A DNA stretch of 64,000 nucleotides from Vombatus ursinus (GCF_900497805.2 NW_020948983.1:19893029-19957028); one strand, 5' to 3'; shown: positions 10,809 through 21,105, numbered from the stretch's first letter. Numbers and translations: made by a program. The notes: generated by a model not told the origin, from the letters alone.

Positions 10809-10854
<46 letters not shown>
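10718..10854. repeat. (CA)n microsatellite containing an assembly gap
   Basis: Near-pure CA dinucleotides are interrupted by ten N at 10799-10808. The true repeat length is unknown. Confidence 0.97.
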
Positions 10855-10857
<3 letters not shown>

Positions 10858-10969
10858 TAGCATTTCCCTGAGGGTGTGGGTATGCTATTAGTTGAGAACT
10901 GAAGCCTCCAAAGCCTATTCTCTCTAGGCCTATGGCTGCCCTTCCACTCTGAATTAACTTCAAAGATTT

Positions 10970-11395
10970 TCTCTTCTCCCTTGCCTTCTTTTCTTATGCT
11001 TGCTCTCCTCTTACCTCTTTTCTTCTCTTTTTACATTTCCCCTCCCATTACTTCCTTTCCCTTTCCTATTTTCCTTTTTCATTTCCATAAACTTCACTCC
11101 TCTTGTTTCTCCTTAAGTCTCTCACCTTCCTCTTTGCTCCTTCCTCCCCTTTTCTCCTCTTCTCTCTCCTCCTCTACTCTACTTTTCCTCCCTTCTTTCA
11201 TTGCCTCTTCTCATCCTTTGTTTCCCTTTCTCTCCTTTTCCTTTATTTCCTCTTCCTTCTCTTCCACTTTCTCCTCCTCTCTTCCCTTTCATTCATTTCC
11301 TCTCTTCTTCCAGTCTCTTATTTCTTCTCCCTCTCCTTTCCTCTCTACCTCATTGACTTTAGTCTCATCTTTCCCCTCTCCTACATATGTATCTG
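10970..11395. repeat. Polypyrimidine tract
   Basis: About 420 bp of C and T with few purines. The long open frames over it are composition artefacts rich in Ser, Phe and Leu. Confidence 0.85.
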
Positions 11396-11831
11396 TTTAG
11401 GGTTTTTTTGGTTAATTTTACAAATTTTATTGGCCCTTTTATACCATATTCACTACTTGAATACCATTGCTTCCTTTTTATCAAAGAAAAAGTACCAACC
11501 AAAACAAACTGATGGATTGAATCTGACAGTACTGGTGACCTTTCATACTCAAAGTCTACTACTCTCTACTGAGAAAAGGGGAGTGTGTTTCATCATTTGT
11601 CCTCTAGAACCAAGATTAGTTATTGCATTTAATCTGAATTCAGATGCTCTCAATATTAGTTCATTTTTTATCAGTTTATTCAAGTTTCCCCATGTTTTTT
11701 TTGAATTCCTTTTATTCATAATTTCTTTTCTTCACCGTCCTTCACACCTTTTTATTAAATGTTTGATTAATGCTTTTTATCTTAAAATCACTCACACTCC
11801 ACCTCCCAAAGTGAACCTTCTTTAAAGAACA

Positions 11832-11832
11832 A

Positions 11833-11868
<36 letters not shown>
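11832..11868. repeat. (CA)n microsatellite
   Basis: About 18 CA units. Confidence 0.95.
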
Positions 11869-11869
<1 letters not shown>

Positions 11870-11872
<3 letters not shown>

Positions 11873-12175
11873 CTTGATTAAAAACTTTGCTGTCCAACAT
11901 ATACAGTATTTTGTTTGTCCTTGGGGTCCCCCACCTTTCTGCTTCTGGTGAGGATATATGTTTCTATTTCCTCTATTCCAAGATTTTCACTGTTTTTTCT
12001 ATTACTCAGAATTTTACTTCTTTTGGGGAATCTTTTCCTTTACATTTTTGTAGTCATCGTGCATGTTGTTCCCTCCTTTCTGCTTGTATCATTTTGTATC
12101 AGTTGATACAAATCTTCCTAAGTTTCTATGAATTCTTCATATTTGTCATTTCTTTTTGCACACTAATAGTCCCCA
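11870..12175 (-). repeat. Degraded L1 3' portion
   Basis: The run TCATTTTGTATCAGTTGATACAAATCTTCCTA...CATATTTGTCATTTCTT parallels the antisense end of L1 ORF2 and 3' UTR seen more clearly at 58300-58390 and 48420-48500. Confidence 0.5.
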
Positions 12176-12311
12176 CCAGTGCACATCTATTGGATTCTTG
12201 AAAATGAGGAACTAGGGCAAGTCTGGGAAGTATGTGGACAAGGTTTCAAAAGTTGTGAAATCTGCTTCTTCACACCCTTCTCTGAAACTTCCCCCACTGG
12301 AGCAGTCATTA

Positions 12312-12334
12312 CACACACACACACACACACACAC
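12312..12334. repeat. (CA)n microsatellite
   Basis: About 11 CA units. Confidence 0.9.
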
Positions 12335-12624
12335 ACTCCTCATCCAAACCCAGTCACTCTTAGGAGAGCACTGGGTCAACTTTCTGACTCTACTTCCCTC
12401 ACCCTGGGTGCTCATTCTCCTCTTCTCTCCCAGTCTGTCCCCCTGCACATCCAGGCACTTGTCCAGTTTTCATCCTTGAACCCTGGAAGGCTGACCCTCC
12501 CTGTGCCTTCCTCCTATCAGGGGTCCAACCCATTGGGGCATCTGCTGTATGCAAACTAGGGATCCATCTCTGGTTTCTTGAGAGGTGATGCTGCTTTGTC
12601 CACCCTCATTATTTCTTTTTTAAT

Positions 12625-12845
12625 TTGTGGTCTGGACTTGTAGTTTCCCTGCTGTGGAATAGTCCTAGTGTGGAAACTCCCTCCACCGATGTATGTAAGT
12701 GACTTATCTATAACTTAGTCTTAGAGAATTATCTGGGGCACTGAGAGGTTAAGTAACATGCTAGCATATGTGAGAGGAAGGACTTGAACCCCAGTCATCC
12801 TGACTCCAAGGCCAGCCCTCTAATCAATATCCTAATATTGCCTCA
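12625..12845 (-). repeat. Type-c SINE, minus strand
   Basis: The reverse complement reads from the tRNA-like head near 12840 through CTTAACCTCTCAGTGCCCC to the tail GGTGGAGGGAGTTTCC near 12670. The tail is the same as in the copies at 1597 and 37645. Confidence 0.65.
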
Positions 12846-12907
12846 TCAATTTTTTTAAACATTTTTCATTTTTCAATTTTTCATCATTTTTTAACAATTT
12901 TGTTTTT

Positions 12908-13052
12908 AATTTTTAGGCAAATGGAGTTAAGTGATTTGCCCAGGGTCGTGTAGCTAGTAAGTGTCAAGTGTTTGGTCTGAGGCCAGATCTGAACTCAGGT
13001 CCTTCTGACTTCAGGGCCAGTGCTCTATTCACTGCGCCACTTAGCTGCTCCC
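12908..13052 (-). repeat. Marsupial tRNA-derived SINE
   Basis: Minus-strand copy: TTAAGTGATTTGCCCAGGGT, GAACTCAGGTCCTTCTGACT, GCGCCACTTAGCTGCTCCC. It separates the type-c SINE from the L1 remnant to the right. Confidence 0.88.
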
Positions 13053-13445
13053 ATTATTTTTTAATTGTGCAATAATATTCCATTACATGTGTTCTTGTGC
13101 CATATTTTGTCCAGTCATTACTCAATCAATAAGAAGCCACTTTGTTTCCAAATTTTTGCTACCACAAAAAGCACAGCTATGAATATGTTAGGACCTTTCA
13201 ATCTTTGACCTTCTTGGGACATATGCCCAGTAATGGGACTGCTGTGTCAAAGGGCACAAACAGCTGAATAACTTATCTTGAATAATTCCAAATTGTTTTT
13301 AAGAATAGTTGGACTATTTTACAGCTTAAACAACAGCATATTAGTGTGCCTATCTTTGCACAGCCCCTCCAACATTATCTGTTTCCATCTTTTATCTTCT
13401 TTGCCAATTTGACAGGTGTGAAATGAAAGCTCAGTTATTTTAATT
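13053..13445 (-). repeat. L1 ORF2 3'-end remnant
   Basis: On +, TATTCCATTACATGTGTTCT, CAGTAATGGGACTGCTGTGT and TCTTTGCCAATTTGACAGGTGTGAA are antisense to the L1 ORF2 C-terminal region (compare IPFDPAIPLLG...EWLNKLWYI in the copy at 40288). Confidence 0.75.
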
Positions 13446-13680
13446 TGCATTTCATTTATTATCCTTTTTCTTTTCTCATCTCCTTTTCCCTCTTGTCCTC
13501 TCTTAGCTTCCATTTCCCTTCTCTCCTCCTCCTCTTTCCCCTTCTTTTCTCTCTTCCCCTATCCTCAGTCACTTTCCTACTCTTCCCTTTACTGTTCCCC
13601 TACCTCCTCCATCCTTCTCCCCTCCTTTTTCTTCCTTTCATTTCTTGTAGCCTCTGTTTTCCCTTTCCTCAGTATCTCCT
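13446..13680. repeat. Polypyrimidine tract
   Basis: CT-rich low-complexity sequence directly following the L1 remnant. Confidence 0.8.
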
Positions 13681-13779
13681 TGGGAAGGTCACAGCTGCTG
13701 GAGGAAGAACACCCTTCAGTGAACATCAGTGATTGCGGTGACTGAGTGTCCCAGCTTTCCTTACCAGTTAATCTAACTC

Positions 13780-13905
13780 TAGGAGAGTTGAGAAGCCTGG
13801 GAAAGGGAAAGAATAAATAACCAGCCAGAGGCATAAACAGATGTGCAGCTGTAAGCAGCTGGCACCTCCCTGCCAAATTACTATGGACGGAGGGACAGAG
13901 CACTG
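13780..13905. promoter_or_regulatory. E-box cluster, candidate enhancer
   Basis: Three E-boxes occur in about 25 bp: CAGATG, CAGCTG and CAGCTG (within AACAGATGTGCAGCTG and AAGCAGCTGGCACC). They are followed by GCCAAATTACTATGG. CAGCTG is the preferred core of several tissue-specific bHLH factors. No repeat or ORF explains the block. Function is inferred. Confidence 0.3.
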
Positions 13906-14829
13906 GCAGGGGTCCAGGCTGCCTCCTCCTCTGCTTGGAGTTTGGCCACTTCTACCCATCCAAGCTCACTATTCACTTGGCAAGGATGGAGCAATAGGAG
14001 GTGGAGTAATATGTATGCAGAGGAAAAGAAAGGGGGAAAACTCCAGGCACCAATGGGCCTAGTAAATGTTTACTCTAAAGGGGTCCCTTAGGGGTAATGG
14101 AAACAACAGAGAACCTTCCTCCCTGAATGTCTCCCCAGATCCCAGGGGGGCCAAGCCTGGAAGAGTTCTATAATTCATATCTAATGTTTACTGTTGCCCT
14201 TCCCTTCTCAAATCTCCCCCAAAATTAGAGTGTGTCGTTTTTGGCTCTGATCTATACCTGATAAAGTGCCTGGGCAGGTCTTTAGGAGATGGGTGCAAAC
14301 TTTCCTTTGTGGTGGTTTAGAAATCCTAGGTGATAGGTGGATGATAGATAGATAAATAGATAGATGGATGGATATGTAATTCATACATAAATGGAATAGA
14401 GTCCATCAAAATGAATTCCCTGAAAACTTGATTTAACCAGTATTGTGATCAGAGGGACAGAGACAGATACAGCCTGGAGCATTGGAAGTGGGGCAGGAAG
14501 AGAGTGCTTCTTGCATTGGCTGGAGTTGGGCAGGAATCTTTTAGTTCTGTTAATCTTTGGAGTAACCACATTCTCTTCTTTTGAAGGTGAACTATATTTC
14601 TCAAGCATATGTCACTTATTATAAACTCCATATTGGTCTCTTGATACCAGTCAATTCCACATGGGTTTGGGGAGCCTGAACCAGGTTTTCCAGAGTCTAA
14701 TCGACTCCTCCACCACCACATAATAAACTGGCTGTTAGTTCACAACCTGCAGGGCTGGAATACTGGACGGAGGGGAACAAGACGCGTGGGATTGTAGAAG
14801 GCTTTGATTTCCAAGAGCAGAGTTTACAC
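13906..14829. other. Unassigned intergenic stretch with (GATA)n
   Basis: No gene is visible. A short GATA/GATG microsatellite lies at 14337-14376. The rest is not assigned to a repeat family. Confidence 0.4.
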
Positions 14830-15080
14830 TTAGCCTGTAGGCAAGGGGAAGCCATTAGAGGGCCTTGAGTAGATCTTGACATGGCCAGATCTATACTTTA
14901 GGAAGATTAATCTGGCAGGCCTGATGAATTTGATGGAGGAGAGAATAGAGATGGAGAAAGTGGCTAGGAGGCTATTACAATAGTCTAATAAAAAGGCAAT
15001 GAAGGCTTGAAATATGTGGTGGCAATATAGGAGAATGGACAGGGGATTTGAGTAGGACTGATAGTTGCTTTTAAAATTCT
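14830..15080 (-). repeat. L2 LINE fragment, minus strand
   Basis: GGAAGCCATTAGAGGGCCTT, AAGATTAATCTGGCAG and GCTAGGAGGCTATTACAATAGTC are the antisense of the L2 3' region (ACTATTGCAATAGCCTCC...). It continues at 15640-16005 after an insertion-rich interval. Confidence 0.75.
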
Positions 15081-15143
15081 ACAGGATGTTTCCAAAGTCT
15101 TAAATGTAGTTAAAATTGCACTAAGACTTTGGGAACACCCTGT
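15081..15143. mobile_element. Mariner-type palindromic MITE
   Basis: The arms ACAGGATGTTTCCAAAGTCT and (reverse complement of the right end) ACAGGGTGTTCCCAAAGTCT make about 30-bp terminal inverted repeats around almost no spacer, so the whole element is only about 63 bp. The terminal ACAGGGTG and the CTTAGTGCAATT interior resemble known mariner-derived miniatures. A flanking TA duplication is only partly visible. Confidence 0.6.
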
Positions 15144-15202
15144 GTTTTGCCTTTTATTTCTATAGCACAGTGTCTGGTACACAGTAAGCACTTAATAAAT
15201 AT

Positions 15203-15297
15203 ACTCTATCTATCTATCTTTCTGTATCCTCTATCATCTATCTCTGACTAATTATATTTGTCTTTATCTACCTTTCTATCTATCTATCTACACCATA
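15203..15297. repeat. (TATC)n microsatellite, interrupted
   Basis: Repeated CTAT units in two blocks with diverged sequence between them. Confidence 0.85.
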
Positions 15298-15390
15298 GGT
15301 ATTTGTTGATATACCTCCCCCAACCCAATTGAACCTCCCCTTTTAATAAAAAACAAAAACAAAAAAACCTTTAAGCTAAACCAACTGGTA

Positions 15391-15486
15391 CAGGGACTAC
15401 AGATGTGGAATGTCCAATACACTGTCAGCTGCGGTCACCATGTCAGCTGACAGCATATATGACATTCTACATCTGTAGCCCCCCTG
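15391..15486 (+). ncRNA. miRNA-like hairpin or palindromic MITE
   Basis: Positions 15393-15431 pair with 15444-15482 as a 39-position stem. It has 33 Watson-Crick pairs, one G-T wobble, two 2-nt internal loops (415-416/459-460 and 420-421/454-455, last three digits) and one mismatch near the base. The loop is 12 nt. Size, loop and bulge pattern resemble a microRNA precursor. The ends read CAGGG...CCCTG, so a terminal-inverted-repeat transposon is the main alternative, although the flanking 8-mers do not match. I do not recognise a known miRNA seed. Either strand could be the transcribed one. Confidence 0.35.
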
Positions 15487-15639
15487 AGAGGAGGCAGGTG
15501 CATTTCCTCATTAGTTTTCTGTGACTGAGACTGGTCATTACAATTAATCAGAGTTTGATTTGCCTTTTAGAGTTGTTTTCATTTACATAGAACTGATTAC
15601 AAAAGAGGAATCAACAAAACATGGAAGCTGATTGGAGCC

Positions 15640-16005
15640 TGGGGATGGGAGGAGAGTCAAAGATGATACTGAGGTTTTAATCCTCAGTGACTAGGAGGAT
15701 GGTGGTACCATTAACAGAACTAGGGAAGTCAAAATGAAGAGCAGGTTTTAGGTGAAGGTGAGCTCAGCTTTTGATGAAGATGCAATATATATATAGTTTA
15801 AAAATGTCTGTAACATCAGGGATAGATGTGGATTTGGGAGGCATCTGCATTGAGGAGCTGTGGAACTGAATTATATCATCAAGGGAGAGAATATAGAGAG
15901 AAGACAGAGGCAAGGGCAAAGCTTTTGAGGATACCCATATTTAGGGAACAGGAGGAAGGGGAGACAGAGAAGGAGCCTTCAGAGAGGATTCTTCAGCAAA
16001 TAGAT
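15640..16005 (-). repeat. L2 LINE fragment, second part
   Basis: GATGATACTGAGGTTTTAAT, GGATGGTGGTACCATTAACA, GGGAGGCATCTGCATTGAGG and GACAGAGAAGGAGCCTTCAG follow antisense L2 ORF2 and 3' UTR order (GATGACTCCTAGGTTTTTGG...GGATGGTGGTGCCATTTACT). It is co-linear with 14830-15080. Confidence 0.75.
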
Positions 16006-16303
16006 TGCCCATGATTTATATGTCACCTTTACATACACTCTGAAAGTCCTCGTCCCATCTCACTGGCAAGTCAGGTCTCAGAGCAAAATTAGCTGTGGAC
16101 TCCGGGGTCCTTATCTCAACTCCCATTCTCATCTACAAATCTGATACTCCTGAGCATGGTTTGCTAAATCTTCCCCTCTGAGGTCTAGGGTTAAAAGCTT
16201 ATGTAATATTATTGGCTCAAGCCCCTATTCTGATGGGTTCTCTCCAACATCACCAGTAGTTAAAACCTCAATATCATTTAACTAATCAACCTCAATTAGC
16301 TTT

Positions 16304-16804
16304 TTTGTTCTTTTTGTTACATTTTGAGCTCTGAGTTGTTTCCCTTGCTCCCTCCCAACATTTAATCTGGTATTTTTGTAGAACCATACAATACATACTT
16401 CCACACATTAGTTCTTTCTCTGGAGGTGGATAACATTTTCCTTCATAAGTTCTTTGTAGTGGATTTGAATGATCAGAATAGCTTGGTAATTCACAGTTAC
16501 TCTTTTAACAATATTGCTGTTGCTGTATACAACATTCTCTTGGTTCTGCATTATTTCTGCAAGTCTTTTCATATTTTTCTAAAACCAACCTGTTCATCAT
16601 TTTCTTTTTTTGCTTTTTGGCGAGGCAATCGGGGTTAAGTGACTTGCCCAGGGTCACACAGCTAGTAAATGTCAAGTGTCTAAGGGCAGATTTGAACTCA
16701 GGTCCTCCTGACTCCAAGGCCTGAGCTCTATCCATTGTGCCACCTAGCTGCGTCTGTTCATCATTTCTTACAGCACAGCAGGATTCCATTGTGATCACAT
16801 GCCA
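16304..16804 (-). repeat. L1 3' fragment inserted in the LTR-like repeat
   Basis: It starts with a T-rich end on + and shows antisense L1 3' UTR/ORF2 text (TTAGTTCTTTCTCTGGAGGTGG, CAATATTGCTGTTGCTGTATAC, CTTACAGCACAGCAGGATTCCA). The flanks carry a perfect 12-bp duplication TCAATTAGCTTT at 16292-16303 and 16805-16816. Confidence 0.88.
16603..16753 (-). repeat. Marsupial tRNA-derived SINE inside the L1 fragment
   Basis: Complete minus-strand SINE flanked by a perfect 13-bp duplication CTGTTCATCATTT (16590-16602 and 16754-16766). This is the third layer of a SINE-in-L1-in-repeat nest. Confidence 0.95.
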
Positions 16805-17600
16805 TCAATTAGCTTTCACAAAGAGCTATTTACTAAGAAGATACAGCAAGAATAGAGATATAAAACACATTCCCTCCACCAAAGGACACATTTTCCCCTA
16901 TATCACTTTGATTGGTCCATGGGGAAAGTAGGCTCAATCATAAAGTGTTTGCTATAAAGCCTTTACCCTCACTAAATTTGCTTTTAAATAGCATAGCTAA
17001 AAAATGAAGTTACTCCCTTGCTTGCAGAAGCCAGCATCTCAGTGCAATCCACTACTGGGGTCAGTCAAGCATGTTGATAAGTATCTTACTCCTTACTGAG
17101 CCTTGCTGTCCCCAAACTTTGTCATTGACTCCAGTTCCTGAGCCCTTTGTGTTCTCCTGACCTTTCAAAGCTCAGAAGGTCACATCCTAGTCCACTCCAT
17201 CTCTAATACTCCTTTGCCTAAGGCAAGAAAGAATAGACATAACAAAGGCAGAAGCAATATTAGGGTCATATGCTCATGACTCCATTGCCTTCTCACTTGC
17301 AGACAGCCAGATACATAGAAAAGAGAACAAGATCAAATCATTGTAGCCTTTTGGGCGTATGCTCAGTTCTGACTCAAAAGCTGACTTGAAATGCCTTTCC
17401 TCACCACACACATGCTAAGTGCATGGCAAACAACCATGGAATATCTCCATATGAGTTGAAGAACTCGAGTGGGAAGACTGCATCAAGCCAACCACGCTGA
17501 CCAAGCTCATAAGGAGTGGGTTTCCATTGGCCAGTCCCCCATCACACTGACAAAGAATTTTAATCTAACTTTGGACTCAAGAGGTTGATATGCTGTATCC

Positions 17601-18267
17601 ATCCCACAGATGAGAAGACTAAAATTCAAAGCACGATGGTGACTTCTCCATGTTCCTCCCATATATGTTACCCATTACTGAGAACCAGCTCCAGTTTAGG
17701 TACCCTGTTCTGTTCTATCCTCTTTCTGCTTCTCCCTGACTTCTGAAAGGCCCTCTAGCCAAGCCAAGTCTCCCAGTGTTGCTTCAATGTAAAAAAACAA
17801 ATATTATCAGGAATACTCAACTGCCCTAAAACAGGTCCTTACTGAGATTGGGGGATCAAAAAGGAACACAGAGTGAAAGGATGAAATTTACAATTTCCTT
17901 ATCTGGCTATGGCTATCCGTTTTTTCTCTCCTCAGCCTCTAGAAAATCCTGCTTCTGAGCTAGGGTTAGCTTTAGCTTCTGCATCTCTGTCCCTCTATTT
18001 CTTTTTCTCTTTCTCCGGGTCCATGTGTCTCTCTCTCCCTTTTGCCTCAGCATTTTCCTGTTGTCTCTGCCTCTGTCCTTTTCCAAATCTTTCCGCCTTC
18101 TCCCAGTTTATGCCAGTACACTTTTAATGTGACTTCTCATCTTATGCCCCAACCTACATCTATTGTAGCTAAAGAGCCTCATGCTTGGCTGGAAATAAAC
18201 GAACAAACACAGACACCCACAGAAGACACATAAACACAAGCACACACTCTATCTCTCATATACATAT
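17601..18267. other. Unassigned intergenic stretch
   Basis: No gene or clear repeat. It becomes CT-rich at 17985-18110. Confidence 0.35.
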
Positions 18268-18268
18268 A

Positions 18269-18302
<34 letters not shown>
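18268..18302. repeat. (CA)n microsatellite
   Basis: About 17 CA units. Confidence 0.93.
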
Positions 18303-18303
<1 letters not shown>

Positions 18304-18364
18304 CTACTCCACTTTCTTTCCTATTTCTTCAAATGCAAGTTCCTCTTCAATCTTTAGTCCCAAA

Positions 18365-18645
18365 AACCTGTGGGGTTGGTCAGGATTGTTCAGTTTCAGA
18401 CTTCATATTTTAGGAAAGATGTTGACAAACTGATGTGTCCAGAAAAAGATCATCGGGTTGGTGAAGGGCCTGGAGATCTTGTGAGGATTAGTTGGAAGTA
18501 CTGGGGTCCTTAAACTTGGGGAAGAGAAAGGTTAGGGTATCATGGTGCCTGTCTTCAAATATTTGCTCAGGTATGGAATGGACTACGTGGTCAGTCTTTA
18601 AGCTTGCCTCCGATTCTGTGAGTCTGTGAATTCTGAAGGCCCTTC
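18365..18645 (+). repeat. L3/CR1-type LINE 3' fragment
   Basis: GGTTGGTCAGGATTGTTCAG, TTTCAGACTTCATATTTTAGG, GTTGGTGAAGGGCCTGGAGA, GGTGCCTGTCTTCAAATATTTG and the terminal CGATTCTGTGAGTCTGTGA give the L3/CR1 order (CTGGTCAGACCACACCTGGA...ATAGCTGTCTTCAAGTATTTG...GATTCTGTGATTCT). Confidence 0.75.
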
Positions 18646-18661
18646 CCCATGGAGCAAGAAG

Positions 18662-18667
18662 GGGTGT

Positions 18668-18699
<32 letters not shown>

Positions 18700-18722
18700 G
18701 CGTGCGCATGCGCGCACGCAAA
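18662..18722. repeat. (TG)n with Z-DNA-prone GC extension and an NRF1-like site
   Basis: A TG tract runs into CGTGCGCATGCGCGCACGCA, an alternating purine-pyrimidine near-palindrome. The 12-mer TGCGCATGCGCG (18703-18714) fits the NRF1 consensus YGCGCAYGCGCR. Confidence 0.7.
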
Positions 18723-19559
18723 CTCAAGCATAAGCTCACGAGCAGGCACATAACATACACTGCAACTAGAACTGGGATTAGAGCTAGAGCTCCAGTCTTT
18801 CACTAAGGACATCTCAAGGCCATGCCTTCTTATCTTCCTGGTTCTTCTAGAAACTTCAGTGACCTCCGAATCAGTCACTCCTTTTCGTGAAGGAGAGAGC
18901 CTTACTTGCTACGGCCAGTTTTCTGGAAACTGCAGAAGCTTCTTCTCTGCCATGGTGGTAGTAGTTGTCTCAAAGAGTCAAAGGGACACCCAATGGCTAG
19001 ACATGGAGCATCTCCCCCAGGCACTTCCCAGGGTCTGGAAGGCCTCAGTCCAACTTTTAAGCCCAGGCTCTTCCTGTCCTGGAATGTGATTCCCCCCTCC
19101 CCCAACCCAAAGTCTTCTCTTCTTTTACTTGTTGTAGCATTTATTCTCATTCTCAGTTTAAGCTCCAGGCTGATCTACATTTGGGAATATGGCTCCTGCA
19201 TATCCTTTGGATCCCTTGTTCTCTAGGAACCGGAGGCATTTAGTCTTCTGTGGAAAGGCCACAGAAAAACTCCTGTTGGTTCATCAACGTTTTTAACAAT
19301 TCATGTTTAAGGAGTGACTGTGATGATTTAAAACAGATCAGCTAAGTAGAATAATTTGCACACCCTCCCCCCAAACACGTGTGTGTGTGTGTGTACCCCA
19401 AAGGGACTTGCAATGGAAAAGCCATTCCCAGAGATGCAGCCAGACTCCTGAAAGGATCAGGGTTGGTGCAAGAGGTTAAGTCATCATTCTGACCCATATC
19501 CCTCACTCCGTTCCACTTTCCAGCCTAGTCCCAGGGAAGGGCAGAGGGTACAGAACAGC
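18723..19559. other. Unassigned intergenic stretch
   Basis: No gene is supported. Short open frames on both strands lack domains. A small TG tract lies at 19378-19394. Confidence 0.35.
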
Positions 19560-20000
19560 AACAAATATATCAACGCTTTCTTTTCTCCATTCCATTTCCT
19601 TTGCTTTCTTCTCCCTTCTGTCTCTCTCCTTTTCCTTTTCTCTCTTCTTTCCTTCCCTTCTATTCTTTCCTTAACCTTCCATTTCTCTTCTCTCCCTTTT
19701 CTTCTCTATCTCTCTCCTTCAATTCTCTCTCCTCTTTCTCTCTACTCCCCTCTATTAACTTCTCCTGCTTTTCTCTGTCTCTCTCCTCCCCTTTTCTGTC
19801 CTTGTCTCTCTCTGCATGCTTATCTCTCCCTCTCTGTCTTTTTCTTCTTCAGCTCTCCCTTCTCAGTCTTTCTCTCATTGGCGCTGCCTCTGTCTCTCTC
19901 TGTCTCGGTGTGTTGTGAACATCCCCCTTTCCCTCTTCTTCTCCCTGTTTCTCTGTCCCTTTCCACTACTTCTCCTTCTCCCTCTTCCTATCCCCTTTTC
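19560..20000. repeat. Polypyrimidine tract
   Basis: About 440 bp of CT-rich sequence. The open frames over it, rich in Ser, Leu and Phe, reflect composition only. Confidence 0.85.
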
Positions 20001-20594
20001 AGGCTTGCTGCAGCTTCAGCTTCGGTGGTGCTTAGGGATCGGACTGCAGAGGTTAATGATGGCCCCCCCACACCCCCCGCTCCCCATCCAAGATGTATCT
20101 GACTGTCAGGAGGGGTGACAGATGAAGACAAAGTACAGGTACGGCTCGGAGCCCGGCCCTGAACGTACCAGCCGTGCTGGGGAGTTGGGGGGTGGGGGGA
20201 AAGAGGCTCGAGTCCACAGCATTAACCCCTCTGGTTCCAGGAACAGGATTCACGGGACGTTTAGTTCTCGGTTCTGGTGACAGCCGGAAATCACTGGCGC
20301 TGCAATGTTTCCTCCATTCTTTTTGTGACTGTTTATGGTCTCCAAAAACACCTGGTTGGAGGTAGGCTAACAGAATCCACCCCCCACACACACTCCACCC
20401 CACCCTTCAGCAAGAGGTCAGCCAGAGCAGGATATGCAGGCAGGGAGAAGTTTAGTCAGGGCTGATGGGGACTATCCTGCCATTACCTAGGATACCTGTC
20501 CAAGGTTGAAGGAAGGGCTCAGATCAGTGTTGAGGATATGGTAAATCTAGAACGGTTGGGGGTAGAGAGGTTGCAGACCTATTGAGAGGTCAGC
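20001..20594. other. Unique stretch with TGACAG motifs, possible CNE
   Basis: It includes TCTGACTGTCAGGAGG, GGGTGACAGATGAAG, GGTGACAGCCGG and TGACTGTTTATGGTCTCC. TGACAG is a MEIS/TGIF core and TGTTTAT is a forkhead-like core. No repeat is recognised at 20000-20430. Regulatory function is speculative. Confidence 0.25.
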
Positions 20595-20775
20595 AGCTGG
20601 AGTGTAACAGAAAGCAATGGATTTGGAGTTAAAGGAATATGAGTTATTTGCCTCCACTATTCTGTAGTAACTGTGTGATTTTAGGAATGTCTCAACCTCT
20701 AGGCCTCAATTTCCTTATCCATGAAATGACTAGAAGATCTCCAAAGGTCCCTCCAGTTCTAAATCCTATAATCTC
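20595..20775 (+). repeat. MIR3-like SINE
   Basis: AAGCAATGGATTTGGAGTTA head, GTGTGATTTTAGGAATGTCT core, CTCAATTTCCTTATCCATGAAATG, then the tail AAGGTCCCTCCAGTTCTAAA. Confidence 0.75.
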
Positions 20776-20869
20776 AAATGCTATTCCTTTCTTCTTTGCC
20801 CAACATATCTCTTAACCTCTTCCTTACTACCCCCCCCACAAATTTCCCATTGCTCTCCCAACTTGTGAG

Positions 20870-21105
20870 AGTGTATCATGTTTACGTATATGTTTGTGAG
20901 AGTGACTGTATATTCATGTCAGAATGTGTATTTGTGAGTGTGCAAATGTATGTGAAGGTATGTGAATTTTGAGGAAATGTTTGTATGCTTATAAGGGTGC
21001 ATTTACAGGTATATCCTTTTGTGTACGTGTTTGTGAAGATGAGTGTGTTTGTGGGAGTGTGTGTCTCCCATAGGTATGTCAGTATATATGTGTGAATATG
21101 TTTGG
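20870..21105. repeat. Degenerate TG-rich repeat
   Basis: Many GTGAGTGTGTG, TATGTGTGAA and GTGTTTGTGAG words occur without a strict unit. It is an old, drifting (TG)n array. Confidence 0.7.

Larger units (their letters stand above)
16080..17600 (-). repeat. LTR-like dispersed repeat, copy 1 (fossil)
   Basis: Blocks here recur, diverged, at 39600-40200 and 44140-45060: TCAATTAGCTTTCACAAAG, TTTACTAAGAAGATACAGCAAGAATAG, CACATTCCCTCC and GGGGAAAGTAGGCTCAATCATAAAGTG. The family is not identified. Length and a reverse polyadenylation-type motif in another copy hint at an old long terminal repeat, but no internal genes are seen. It is decayed and split by an L1 fragment (16304-16804). Confidence 0.4.

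Noticed and set aside
10981-11825. Long + strand open frames (139 and 240 codons)
   Set aside because: They lie on a polypyrimidine tract. The Ser/Leu/Phe-rich translation follows from CT composition, with no domain and no splice or start context.
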